Shown: in pieces, positions 25,216-34,410 of the stretch
How positions within the stretch are numbered: position 1 is the stretch's first letter
How the letters are laid out: each line of letters starts with the position of its first letter
Notes under the pieces: generated by a model
Told to the model about the DNA's origin: nothing
Database searches by the model: none
What the model saw: only the letters and a program-made list of their open reading frames with translations
Translations under genes and position numbers: made by a program
DNA from: SAR324 cluster bacterium
GTDB taxonomy: Bacteria > SAR324 > NAC60-12
DNA: 64,000 bases
Reading direction: 5' to 3'
Assembly (NCBI GenBank): GCA_015232315.1
Contig: JADFZZ010000016.1
Location: 32,317 to 96,316, forward strand

Positions 25216-27420
25216 TCAAGTCAGATTGACGACTCCACTTTTTCTCCTCGAGTTAACATAAATGACAATGACTACCCCCATCCAGAAAATGATATTTTCA
25301 ACTATTAACAAGTATTTAACCCTGGGTTTAAAAACAAATTCAACGGAATGATCGCCCGTGGGAACACGAAGTCCTTTGAAACCATAATTCGCAACCAACA
25401 CCTCTGTTTCTTGATCATCAATATAAGCTTTCCAACCAGGATGATAACTATCAGACCAGACCAGTAGTTGTTGACAAGACGTATGAGTATTCATTGATAA
25501 ACTATTAACCTGAAACTCCTTAATCTGGATGAGAGCATTCGTCATGCAATTTTTATCGACCATTGTTTCACCTAATTCAGAAAGTTTCTCCGTAGAACTT
25601 ACAACATCCAGTTCTTCAGAATTTCCCGTCGTTTTTAACGCATCATCATGGTTGACTATTTTATAGTGGGGAGAAAATCTGATCATCGGTTTAGAGACCC
25701 CAAAAACACGGTCCTTTTGTTGAGGATTCAAGGTTTGAATTAAATCATACTGTTTTTTCATCAACATAAAATTAGGTTCAGGATCATAGACGAATTCTTT
25801 TTCTAATAGAGGGAATCCATTTCCCCATTGCTCGAAGGATTGTTTGAGCCGTTTAGTTCGGAACTCAGGAAAAATGATCGGTTGCCCCCATTCGATTTCC
25901 CTATATTTTTGTAGTTCTGTAGAGAGATCTGATTGTTGGTTCAAAGCCATCCCCCTTTGATAATGAATATTAAATGCTATAATAAATATACACAGAATCA
26001 CTCCAAATCTCTGAAAATTGATAATGAACCGTCGGAGTATAATTAGAAGAGTGAGGATCAATAAAATAATATAGGTAGAATTAATCGAGTTCCATGGAGT
26101 ACAGAATAAAAGAATGGCAAATAATCCATAACCGATGCTATGTACCAAGGGCCATGTTCCTGAAAAAAAACAGCGAATTCCATAACCTGAAAGAACTAAC
26201 ACAAAAATTACGACAAAATCATAATACACTCCGGTATAGAGTGCTTTTTGAAAAACGGGAAACAGTTCTCGATAAAAGATAATCAAAAACCAGGAGCGTT
26301 CACCTAGAAAAACAGAAGCGATGGTGATTAATCCGATTAAAACTGGAAATAAACGACTCCATCTTTGCACCTGAAAAAGTGATATGATACCAAAATAAAT
26401 TAATAATAATTGAGTACCAATCCTGCCTTGTTGAAACTGCAAAAAGTTGCTGTATTTATTGAAACTTTGCCCGCCTTGCGAGTTAACCAAATCCATCCAA
26501 CCAAGTTGCTCTATGTTTCTGGAAATTCGGATCATGGAAGCAAACTCCGTTAAAAACACCTCCAAAAATGGAGTGATACTGACTAAAGTAAAAAAAGCGA
26601 TAATAAGGATCCTCACTATATTCTTATTTCCAAGATTCAAGACTCTATTACGTAACTTGGGAAAAAAACTAGCTGAATTTGGTAAAATTAACTGAAAGAA
26701 CCAGATTGTTATCATGGCGAATCCTAATGGCACAGAATAACAACCAGAGTAATGCAATAATAATATGGAGGACAAACAGAATTTCAAAAAAATATAATAG
26801 CTTGTATTTAACCAATAAAATTTCCATGAATAATAAATCATGAATAAAGATGGAATTAATATCACACAAAATACATAGTCGCCTCCGCCAAAACGCAATT
26901 CCCAAATGAATTGAACCGTCAACAAACCAACAGTAAACGGTGCTATAAAATCTAATTTATGCGGAACTTGTACTGAATCACATATCACCAATAATCTTCC
27001 AATTTTATATATGGCTAGCGAAAATAAGGTTCCAAATACATATTTAAATTGAAAACCTGAATCAAGAAGAGATATGTTTTCTGTCAATTTGAGTATCTTT
27101 ACTATCAAAACCCACATCCAATCCAACGGAGAGGGAAAAGAATTAAGGAGCAAATAATAATAAAATGGTTGTCCGTTTCCGACGAAAGGATTCCAAAGTG
27201 GGATGTGCAGATGCGTTAATTGATCAATTGAAAAAAAATAACGGATGAAGTCTTCAGCAGGTTCTTTAGTGACAAAAAAAACCTCTGAAGGATAAGAAAT
27301 TATTAAAAATAGAAGGAACACAATGAATAGTTTAAGATCGCCTCTCGATAACCATCCTATAACTTGATCAATATTAGATGAGATACTATTCTTAAATCCT
27401 ATGATTCGACTCAATTTCAT
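25216..27420 (-). CDS. YfhO-family polytopic membrane protein (GT-C-type glycosyltransferase-like)
   Basis: About 734 aa with a dozen or more membrane segments, then a C-terminal extracytoplasmic beta domain bearing WSDSYHPGWKAYIDDQE and VPTGDHSVEFVFKP, the conserved YfhO ending. The N-terminal loop after the first membrane pass has EDFIRYFF, where GT-C enzymes place an acidic pair. ATG at 27420 is used; a GTG at 27435 is in frame, but the natural upstream sequence was displaced by the IS at 27437-29081. YfhO proteins work with polyprenyl-phosphate-sugar synthases to glycosylate envelope polymers. A relative lies at 32257-34404. Confidence 0.85.
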   Translation of the reverse strand: MKLSRIIGFKNSISSNIDQVIGWLSRGDLKLFIVFLLFLIISYPSEVFFVTKEPAEDFIRYFFSIDQLTHLHIPLWNPFVGNGQPFYYYLLLNSFPSPLDWMWVLIVKILKLTENISLLDSGFQFKYVFGTLFSLAIYKIGRLLVICDSVQVPHKLDFIAPFTVGLLTVQFIWELRFGGGDYVFCVILIPSLFMIYYSWKFYWLNTSYYIFLKFCLSSILLLHYSGCYSVPLGFAMITIWFFQLILPNSASFFPKLRNRVLNLGNKNIVRILIIAFFTLVSITPFLEVFLTEFASMIRISRNIEQLGWMDLVNSQGGQSFNKYSNFLQFQQGRIGTQLLLIYFGIISLFQVQRWSRLFPVLIGLITIASVFLGERSWFLIIFYRELFPVFQKALYTGVYYDFVVIFVLVLSGYGIRCFFSGTWPLVHSIGYGLFAILLFCTPWNSINSTYIILLILTLLIILRRFIINFQRFGVILCIFIIAFNIHYQRGMALNQQSDLSTELQKYREIEWGQPIIFPEFRTKRLKQSFEQWGNGFPLLEKEFVYDPEPNFMLMKKQYDLIQTLNPQQKDRVFGVSKPMIRFSPHYKIVNHDDALKTTGNSEELDVVSSTEKLSELGETMVDKNCMTNALIQIKEFQVNSLSMNTHTSCQQLLVWSDSYHPGWKAYIDDQETEVLVANYGFKGLRVPTGDHSVEFVFKPRVKYLLIVENIIFWMGVVIVIYVNSRRKSGVVNLT

Positions 27421-27551
27421 AAAGGTATTGTACACTCTGGACTTTGAACATTTTGGTTAAAATTTATAAAGAATGAGGAAGAGACTTAAACAAGTATCGC
27501 GTATATAAATGAAGTAACGACACAAACATTTATATAAGCTTGTTATGTTTT

Positions 27552-27709
27552 CTGGACTTTGAACATTTTGGTAATTTTTTTGCTAAATCCAAAATCACAT
27601 TTTTTCAAACTATTGAATTTTTTATGTTTTATGAATTGTGCCATTTTCATTACCCAAATCATCAATCATAGTTATTTCAATAAGTTACAGAACAATGTTC
27701 AAAGTCCAG
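27552..27709. repeat. Extra internal copies of the IS terminal repeat
   Basis: The 19-bp end sequence recurs exactly at 27552-27570 in direct orientation. A 17-bp inverted version (CAATGTTCAAAGTCCAG) stands at 27693-27709, ending one base before the transposase ATG. The outer copy at 27437 is the one flanked by the target duplication. The inner copies could be transposase-binding sites, or traces of an end duplicated during an earlier insertion. Confidence 0.7.
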
Positions 27710-27710
27710 T

Positions 27711-29056
27711 ATGTTTTCTCTTCCCAATGAGTTTTTAATCTATTTAGATGCATTTCGACCAGTTTTTTCTGTACCAGTACGGGGATTAGCCCAAACATTG
27801 GTAATGGGCACGATACTTTGTCAAGGCGATAGAACGGTTGCCTCAGCACTTCGATCTATTGGTTTGGAAAATGATCCAAAATTTCGTAATTATCACAGCG
27901 TTCTCAGTCGAGATCGTTGGTCGTCCCTGTCAATCGCCAAAATTTTGTTTGGTCTGATAGTGAGAGCTTTTGTTCCTCCCAACGCATTCATTACGATTGG
28001 AATAGATGAAACACTGGAACGTCGCAGTGGTAAAAAAATCAAAGTCAAAGGCCGGTATCGAGACGCGGTTCGCTCCAAAGGCAATCATGTGGTAACCTGT
28101 CTTGGGCTGGAATGGCTTTGTTTAATGTTGATTGTTCCAATTCCCTAGAGTTCCCGTCCCTGGGCGCTTCCCTTCTGGACGATTCTTCAGCCTTCGAAAA
28201 AAGCCAATTAAAAAGCGGGAAAAGACCATCGGACGTCCATTGACTGGACGATTCGAGCTTTAAGAGTCATCCGTCGTTGGGAACCAGCTTGTGGCATCCT
28301 CCTCCTGGTTGATGGCGGCTTTTCCAGTTTCGAGTTGCTGGAAGAATGTTGTCGCTTGCACATCTCTATAATCTACCGCTTGCGGATTGATGCCAAATTG
28401 TATGAATTTCCTCCAGAGCCCGTCCCGGGCAAAAGGGGGCCTAAACCAAAGAAGGGAGCACTCCGTCCTTCGTTGAGTACGTTAGCCAAAGATGATCAGC
28501 AGCCCTGGAAAAAGGCCACGCTTGCATGGTATCAAGTCGGGGAAAAGAACATTTCTTATATTTCAGGCGTTGCTTTGATGTATAAAGCCAATCACATCCC
28601 CATTGCCGTCAAATGGGTATTGGTTCGAGTCGAGGGAAAGAAAAATCCCCAAGCTTTTTTAGCAATAATGTTGAGCTTGAGGCTCTCGACATTCTCCAGC
28701 GCTACATGACGCGTTGGAATGTTGAGGTCACTTTTGAAGAAGCACGGGCTCATTTGGGCGTTGAAACTCAAAGACAGTGGTCTGATTTAGCGATTGTTCG
28801 TACAACCCCCTGTTTGTTTGGACTGTTTTCTCTCATTTGCTGCGCCACAATCGAGTTTTACCGCAAAGGAGAACTTACTCCAAAAGGGAGTGCCTGGTAC
28901 AAAAAGACTGAAATCACCTTTTCGGACCTAATCGCTGTAATGCGCCGAAAAAACTGGGGTAGCAAATATTTCAACTCCGAAAAAACCACCGAACAAACGT
29001 TATTTTCCCAGGATGATCTACAGGTCTTGATTCATCAGCTACTCAATGTGGCTTAA
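27711..29056 (+). pseudogene. Decayed DDE transposase of the IS
   Basis: One reading frame starts at 27711 and encodes GIDETLERRSGKKIK (first catalytic Asp region), LLLVDGGFSSFELL (second Asp) and, later, RYMTRWNVEVTFEEARAHLG (catalytic Glu region). It is broken three times: an amber codon at 28146-28148 where the family has Trp, an ochre codon at 28209-28211, and a frameshift near 28660 inside a T-run. The last part continues to 29056. The product cannot be active without suppression, so mobility would need a transposase supplied in trans. Confidence 0.85.
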
Positions 29057-29102
29057 TTCTTTCAAAATGTTCAAAATCCAGGTACACTGTCAGATTGGTT
29101 AA

Positions 29103-30959
29103 TTATAACTGATTAAACCACGTCAAATTTACGAATCGGTGATTAATAAAAATCTTGTTATACATAAAATCAAAATAGTAATATAATAGACAAATATTAA
29201 TAAAAAGTAAGATTGCGAATTCAATGCTATTTTGTTCAAATATCGGCCATTCTTTATGTTGGTGTCCCAAAAATCTAATGCCAAAAGTTCCATTTGAGGG
29301 ATCCAAATATAAACGGATTCGCATGAATTTCCAACAACACATCAAGAAGATGAATACTAATACCACGCAAGTATATAGAAATATGCTTTGTAAGATCAAT
29401 ATGTCGGAAAGAAATGATGAATTTTTTCTGATCATCCATGAAGTCTGTTCTTGTGCCTCTGACAAACTCAGTGATTTTTTCCAAAACGCCAAATCCCCAT
29501 AAAGTCCATTCAGTCCTGTTGTTGGAGCCAATCCTTTCGCCCAATAAAAAACATCCAAAGTGCGATCCAAAGCAGGAAGAAAAGGAACAACATTGGCTAA
29601 TTCTACGGTTTGTCCATTGATGAGCCAAGTAACAGGAAGTTCCTGACCATTGATCAACAGTTTTAGAGTAGTATTCTCCCGATTATAAATAAGTAGGAAA
29701 TGATAGAAATGGTCAAATTGAAGCTCATAAGGAATATTAGCATGGCCCAATACACTGGAAATATGAAAGGAATGGGATTCTCGGTACCATAAACTAAAAT
29801 AAGGAGTTCCCGGTTGTGCCGGATTACCAAGCCAGAAGATGTTTTTCAAGGAATCATCCTGAATATCTAAAGGTACTAGCCAAAAGCTCAGAGAAAAATC
29901 CTGATGAAAATCCAAATCCTTGGCTTTTGGAAGTTGCAAAAAACGAGCGTAAGAGAGCTCCATTCCGTAGTGACCAAAAGTTGGCATGACTGCGGAAGCA
30001 AAAATCTCTTCCGGATTTTCTTCCATCTTCGCCATGAGGGATGATTCTAGTGTGGAATGCGTATCATGATGCAGGGGATAGCTCCAAAGCAAATGATTCT
30101 GCCACGAAGACAATTGAAGTTGTGGTCGCCAAAGTTCCTCAGTGTAATCATTTATTGCGGACTGATTTTCAATCTGGCTCCAGGAATGTAAAGTTTGTAT
30201 TTCTGCAGTCTCCAAAGCTCGACCCCACAAAATAACGCCGCCATAAATAGCTGAAAGGCTCGAGGATGGCGCATAACCTTGAGCGATCTGAAACACTGAG
30301 TGTAAAGGGGGAGATGGAGAAGGAGCAGAATTGTTTTCAAAAAACTGAAAGAGGATCTCCTTTCCATTTACAAACAATTTCAAGGTGCGTGATTCAGCCT
30401 GATAGGTGAGAGTGACTCGATAGAATTGTTCCTCCTGAATGACAAAGGGAATATTTGCTTTTCCCAATACGCTGGAAATATGCAGCTTTTCTGAACCAGA
30501 TTGCGAACTATACCACATTGAAAAATAAGGAATACCTGGAGTGTTGGGGTTTCCGACCCATACAATATTTTTAAGTGCGGGATTGGTGAGGCTGGCAAAA
30601 TCAGGAATGAACCAGAAACTGAGGGTAAGATTGGTTCTTAAGTCAAATTCTTCAGGATACGGAAACTTCAGGAAACGTATCGACGAAAGCTGTATTCCTT
30701 GAAACATCGAACGTGACTGGAATGGTTGTGCCAGTTCTCCCGTCGATGGATTTAAACCCCTTCGCAAGGGATAATGCCACATTAATTTTTCCGTTAAGTT
30801 AGGGATTTCCGATGATGTGGAAGATAATAATAATTCAGTTATAGGGGGAGGATTGGGATAAATGGACAGAGCGAGTTCCGTGTTATAAAGAACGCTGGTC
30901 AAGCCCATTGCTAACAACAATACTACTAGTGCCATTTTTTTGGGGGAGTGTACCTTCAT
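29103..30959 (-). CDS. Membrane protein with two LamG/concanavalin-like domains
   Basis: 618 aa. An N-terminal hydrophobic segment (~9-30) may be a signal anchor. Two homologous jelly-roll domains follow (~55-270 and ~290-510), each with the pattern 'LSFWF/LVP...LKNI.W.GNP..PG.PYFS.WY...HISSVLG.ANIP...FY...L.Y....LKL.VNG.E', and each ends YG...W.R.L. Two more membrane segments lie at the C-terminus (~545-567 and ~588-610). LamG_3-type domains bind carbohydrate or protein. It was adjacent to the downstream YfhO gene before the IS landed between them. A close relative is at 34411-36081. Function is unknown. Confidence 0.7.
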   Translation of the reverse strand: MKVHSPKKMALVVLLLAMGLTSVLYNTELALSIYPNPPPITELLLSSTSSEIPNLTEKLMWHYPLRRGLNPSTGELAQPFQSRSMFQGIQLSSIRFLKFPYPEEFDLRTNLTLSFWFIPDFASLTNPALKNIVWVGNPNTPGIPYFSMWYSSQSGSEKLHISSVLGKANIPFVIQEEQFYRVTLTYQAESRTLKLFVNGKEILFQFFENNSAPSPSPPLHSVFQIAQGYAPSSSLSAIYGGVILWGRALETAEIQTLHSWSQIENQSAINDYTEELWRPQLQLSSWQNHLLWSYPLHHDTHSTLESSLMAKMEENPEEIFASAVMPTFGHYGMELSYARFLQLPKAKDLDFHQDFSLSFWLVPLDIQDDSLKNIFWLGNPAQPGTPYFSLWYRESHSFHISSVLGHANIPYELQFDHFYHFLLIYNRENTTLKLLINGQELPVTWLINGQTVELANVVPFLPALDRTLDVFYWAKGLAPTTGLNGLYGDLAFWKKSLSLSEAQEQTSWMIRKNSSFLSDILILQSIFLYTCVVLVFIFLMCCWKFMRIRLYLDPSNGTFGIRFLGHQHKEWPIFEQNSIEFAILLFINICLLYYYFDFMYNKIFINHRFVNLTWFNQL

Positions 30960-31023
30960 AATTGTTTTTTTGTCTGTTATCTTCTTGGGAAAGTTCTCAC
31001 ATGCGCTTATTGATTATTGGTAA

Positions 31024-32009
31024 TGCGAATTAGGAGTTAAAAATTGGCTGTCAACAAAAACATAGCGGCTGCGATTTTTCCAAAAACATGAACCATTAAG
31101 CCTTGGGATGAGCGGACTTTAGAGGCAACTTGAATTCCTGTTTTTTCTTGAATCCAGTTAAACAGGGACTCAATGGGTTGCCGAACCTGGCTCACCAAGG
31201 TGGAGAAGGCCGCTTGAAACAGAAAGAGATCCTTCTGACCTTTGGCCTTTTTGACCGGAGTATTCAAGGAAGCTCCTTGTTGAGCCAACAATTGGCTCAA
31301 CGCTTCATTGATATAAGCTTTATCCGCGTAGACCGGTGTGTCATGGATATCTTCCGCAAGGGCTTTCAACACGTTGATATCCGCCTCACTCGCGGAAGTC
31401 ATCCCCAGATAATCCGGTAAAGGGAGTTGTCCTTGGCGTCGAAAGGCTAAAATATGCAGTTTCACGCCATAATAATAGGTGTCCTTGGTGGAATTATAGC
31501 CTTTGTTGGCCAATTCCGGCGCGACCTTGGCTGTTCCGCTTCGTTGGGCTTTGGCCATCATAATCGGCATGGAGTCGATCAAACGAATCATTTCCACCCC
31601 CTCCATTCGAGGAAAATCTTGCTGGATTTGATGGATGAGCGGAACAAACACCTCAGCGATACGGTTCAACCTCTGGATATAGGTGGCATAAGCGGGAAGT
31701 TTGGGAAACCAGTCCAACAAATGATCGTGGGTATAGTCATGAATGGCTTGAATTTCCTGATATCCTCGCGACACCCCCCACAGGTAAACCGTCATTAATT
31801 CTGGATCACTAAATTCAGGACGAGCATTCGGACTTAACCGTTGACAATAAGTCCAAAGATAATCGTCATAATGGTTGCTGATGTATACAAATAACGCTAT
31901 TAATCGTGCTTGCCAATCCATGATTCCTCCTTGTGCTTCATTATTAGTGTTTGTGGTAATTCACTAATCTAGCACAAGAAACATGGATTGGTTCAACTCC
32001 TAATTCGCA
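31024..32009 (-). mobile_element. IS982-like insertion sequence, 986 bp
   Basis: The ends are a perfect inverted repeat TGCGAATTAGGAGTT (31024-31038 and 31995-32009). TTGGTAA lies directly outside both ends (31017-31023 and 32010-32016), a 7-bp target duplication. The outer bases are partly symmetrical, so the exact boundary could shift by 1-2 bp. It contains one intact transposase gene in the same orientation as the operon and sits 64 bp upstream of the LamG gene at 29103-30959. The intact frame and perfect repeats suggest recent arrival. Confidence 0.88.
31037..31921 (-). CDS. IS982-like DDE transposase
   Basis: 294 aa, intact. The N-terminal part has SDPELMTVYLWGVSRG, YTHDHLLDWFPKLPAY and RLNRIAEVF. 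The catalytic part has RLIDSMPIMM (first Asp), YYYGVKLHI and PVYADKAYI (second Asp). The third acidic residue is probably in RQPIESLFNWI. This order is that of the IS982 group within the DDE superfamily. The stop codon overlaps the left inverted repeat of the element, so the frame fills nearly the whole IS. Family placement is by pattern only. Confidence 0.85.
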   Translation of the reverse strand: MDWQARLIALFVYISNHYDDYLWTYCQRLSPNARPEFSDPELMTVYLWGVSRGYQEIQAIHDYTHDHLLDWFPKLPAYATYIQRLNRIAEVFVPLIHQIQQDFPRMEGVEMIRLIDSMPIMMAKAQRSGTAKVAPELANKGYNSTKDTYYYGVKLHILAFRRQGQLPLPDYLGMTSASEADINVLKALAEDIHDTPVYADKAYINEALSQLLAQQGASLNTPVKKAKGQKDLFLFQAAFSTLVSQVRQPIESLFNWIQEKTGIQVASKVRSSQGLMVHVFGKIAAAMFLLTANF

Positions 32010-32052
32010 TTGGTAAGCATGTACTACTTCATCTTCCTCATTTTGAAAACCA

Positions 32053-32185
32053 TAGCTAGAGCTTAGCCGAAAAGGTCTAAAACACAGAAATTAATATTTT
32101 TAAAACAAAATAATATCAATTAGTTGAATTTATAATTTAATTGAAAAAAAGCATAAAACACCCCTTTTCGGCTAAACTCTAGCTA
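32053..32185. repeat. MITE-like element with 23-bp terminal inverted repeats
   Basis: Arms at 32053-32075 and 32163-32185 (TAGCTAGAGCTTAGCCGAAA, then AGG; the right arm differs at one base) enclose 87 bp of very AT-rich sequence. There is no coding capacity. A TA at each outer end could be a Tc1/IS630-type target duplication. It lies in the 245-bp gap between the IS982-like element and the YfhO gene; I see no gene in the rest of the gap. A long RNA hairpin acting as a terminator is the alternative. Confidence 0.65.
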
Positions 32186-32256
32186 GGATCGCATAAGGAG
32201 TAATACTCTATGTGTGATCTCTTCATCCAAGCTTACAAATACGTGACTGTGTTCTG

Positions 32257-34404
32257 TTATCCTTCAGCAAGAGACATTTTTTCTTTATTTAGAAAAAACA
32301 ACATCGTTACCCACCCAGCAGGTAACAGTAATAACTGTAAATAAAACAGCCATGGATAGATACTGCTAAACTCAAAAGAAACCACATGGTTTCCTGCTGG
32401 GACGGATATCTGCTGAAAATTGAAAGCAGATTGAGTAAGGGTAACTTCTGAGTTATCAATATAGGCATGCCAGCCTTTGTGATAATTTACCATTCTTACT
32501 AATGTCCCTGGTTGTTCCATATTGATCTGCAAAAGAGCTCGATTTGGATTTTTTTCCGGTAATATCTGTATTGTTTCCTCTGTTTCCAAAAATGATTTTT
32601 TATCTGATTTACCATTGATCATCTGAATGATCTCTTGTTCATTCAGTAAAATATTTTGAGGATAGAGATGGTATATTTTCCCTTTCTGTGTCTGTGGATA
32701 ATCTTTTTCAAGTATTTGTGTCATCCGATAAAATTGAGGTTGAATCCACATAAGATATCCTTTCTGTGGATCAGACCAACTCACTCGTTTGTTAATGGTT
32801 GGAGATAAATCAAATGGAGGAAATTTATGAGCAAGAGTACGAGGGTATAAGAACCATTCATTCATTGGAGAAAATGGTAATAAATCCCAATCATCATGTT
32901 GGTATTGACCTAATATGCTAGGTACTCCATTTCTCTTCTCCAAAGGAGAGAATAAAAAAAGTTGAATGAAACATAATAATAATAATACATACGTATGTCC
33001 CTGTTTGCGATTATAATTCTGATGTTGATAATAGAGAATGATGCATAAACAGATGAATAACAATATTCCAGTTTCTATCAGATATTGTGGTATCATGATC
33101 GGTATTTTAGTAACAATACATAGTCCTATGAGTAAAAAAAACATCACTTTAATCCTGGATATTGAGTCACCCAACAAAACGTTGAGACCATGCAACGAAG
33201 CTAATAAAATGAAAAAAGCTAGCATTCTACTAAAAAGGAAGGCGTGTCTTAACATGTTGAAAAAAGGGACATGATCTATCAACCAATTCCATAAGGGATA
33301 TTGAGTTCCCAATGATAATAAAAATATCAAGAAGGTTGCCAGAATAAAAGCTTTTCCTTTTGAACTGCCTAGTGGGATTAAAAATAATAAGGCGATATTG
33401 ATTACCCCAACATAGAAAACAGTATGCGTGTAATCATAGAATGAAGTCACAGGCGTAAATTCAGTCAGATACCTTAAGGCATCCATCGATATGCTTAAGG
33501 ATGTCTGAAGACCTGAATTCTGACTGCTAACAGACCCATTTTGGGTGAATCCTCTGGAAGGACTGATAACATCTTGCATTTCAAAAAATGAACAAAGCAT
33601 GGGGCTTGCGAAAACTAAAAAAATAATAAAACAAATTCCCAGTTTTCGCAGAATATTTGATGTTTCTCTGAATCTCTTGATTCCTGTTAAAAACATTTCC
33701 GGATAAAAAAGTAGTGTGCTTATCCCTAAACATAGAACAGAAACAATCACATAAACAGGTATATAGATATTCATGGCATATCCGCATACCATGGAAAAAA
33801 GGTATAAATGCGACCAGTTATTGGTTTTATAAAACCGGATAGCAAAAAATAAGAGCCACGGCATGGTATATAACAGGATGTACCCAATAGGTTCATACAA
33901 ATCAATCACAACCAGATTACTGATTATGAGAGAAAAATATCCCCAAAGAGACACAACGTGACTCTTAAAAAGCTCAAAAAAAAGTAATAAACAACCGGTG
34001 CTAAAAAATAAATACTGAAAAATCCATGATAAATTGAATTCTTGCATATTAGAAAAAGTTAGTCCAACACTTCGATAAAATCCTGTTAACAGGTATGACC
34101 ATGGTTGATAAGCCACATTGTTGAGTAATGCGAAAGGTTGTCCCCCACCTAAATAAGGATTCCAGCCCAACAAATCTTTTTCTTGAAGCCATTGTTGCAC
34201 AATAACAAATATCCGTACATATGAAGATATTGTATCATGCTGAGGAAGATGATTCCCTTTTATGAATTCATTCATAGAAATATAAAATAATATTTGAATG
34301 AATATCACTGGAATAGTAATTGATCGCACCGGACGATATATTAAGATGGGAATTGTGGTAACCAAACTAATGATCGCTAATGCTATATAAATGTGGTAGT
34401 TCAT
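32257..34404 (-). CDS. YfhO-family polytopic membrane protein (GT-C-type glycosyltransferase-like)
   Basis: 715 aa with roughly 13 membrane segments across residues ~5-480 and a C-terminal extracytoplasmic domain ending VNYHKGWHAYIDNSEV, VPAGNHVVSFEFSS and a final membrane helix. It starts 6 bp after the double-LamG gene, so the two are co-translated. The same pair occurs again at 25216-30959, where insertion elements have separated the genes. The probable role is transfer of a lipid-phosphate-linked sugar to a surface glycan or protein on the periplasmic side. That is inferred from YfhO/GT-C families. Confidence 0.85.
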   Translation of the reverse strand: MNYHIYIALAIISLVTTIPILIYRPVRSITIPVIFIQILFYISMNEFIKGNHLPQHDTISSYVRIFVIVQQWLQEKDLLGWNPYLGGGQPFALLNNVAYQPWSYLLTGFYRSVGLTFSNMQEFNLSWIFQYLFFSTGCLLLFFELFKSHVVSLWGYFSLIISNLVVIDLYEPIGYILLYTMPWLLFFAIRFYKTNNWSHLYLFSMVCGYAMNIYIPVYVIVSVLCLGISTLLFYPEMFLTGIKRFRETSNILRKLGICFIIFLVFASPMLCSFFEMQDVISPSRGFTQNGSVSSQNSGLQTSLSISMDALRYLTEFTPVTSFYDYTHTVFYVGVINIALLFLIPLGSSKGKAFILATFLIFLLSLGTQYPLWNWLIDHVPFFNMLRHAFLFSRMLAFFILLASLHGLNVLLGDSISRIKVMFFLLIGLCIVTKIPIMIPQYLIETGILLFICLCIILYYQHQNYNRKQGHTYVLLLLCFIQLFLFSPLEKRNGVPSILGQYQHDDWDLLPFSPMNEWFLYPRTLAHKFPPFDLSPTINKRVSWSDPQKGYLMWIQPQFYRMTQILEKDYPQTQKGKIYHLYPQNILLNEQEIIQMINGKSDKKSFLETEETIQILPEKNPNRALLQINMEQPGTLVRMVNYHKGWHAYIDNSEVTLTQSAFNFQQISVPAGNHVVSFEFSSIYPWLFYLQLLLLPAGWVTMLFFLNKEKMSLAEG

Positions 34405-34410
34405 GGTTGA

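Larger units (their letters stand above)
27437..29081 (+). mobile_element. Insertion sequence with DDE transposase (IS4/IS701-like), 1645 bp, decayed
   Basis: Bounded by 19-bp terminal inverted repeats differing at one base: CTGGACTTTGAACATTTTG (27437-27455) and its complement with one change (29063-29081). Both ends are flanked by GTACACT (27430-27436 and 29082-29088), a 7-bp target duplication. The transposase frame is plus, opposite to the operon. The element sits in what was a ~30-bp junction between the LamG gene and the YfhO gene. Two more copies of the end sequence lie inside the left end. Family placement is tentative, because a 7-bp duplication is not what I would expect for IS701. 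Confidence 0.88.
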
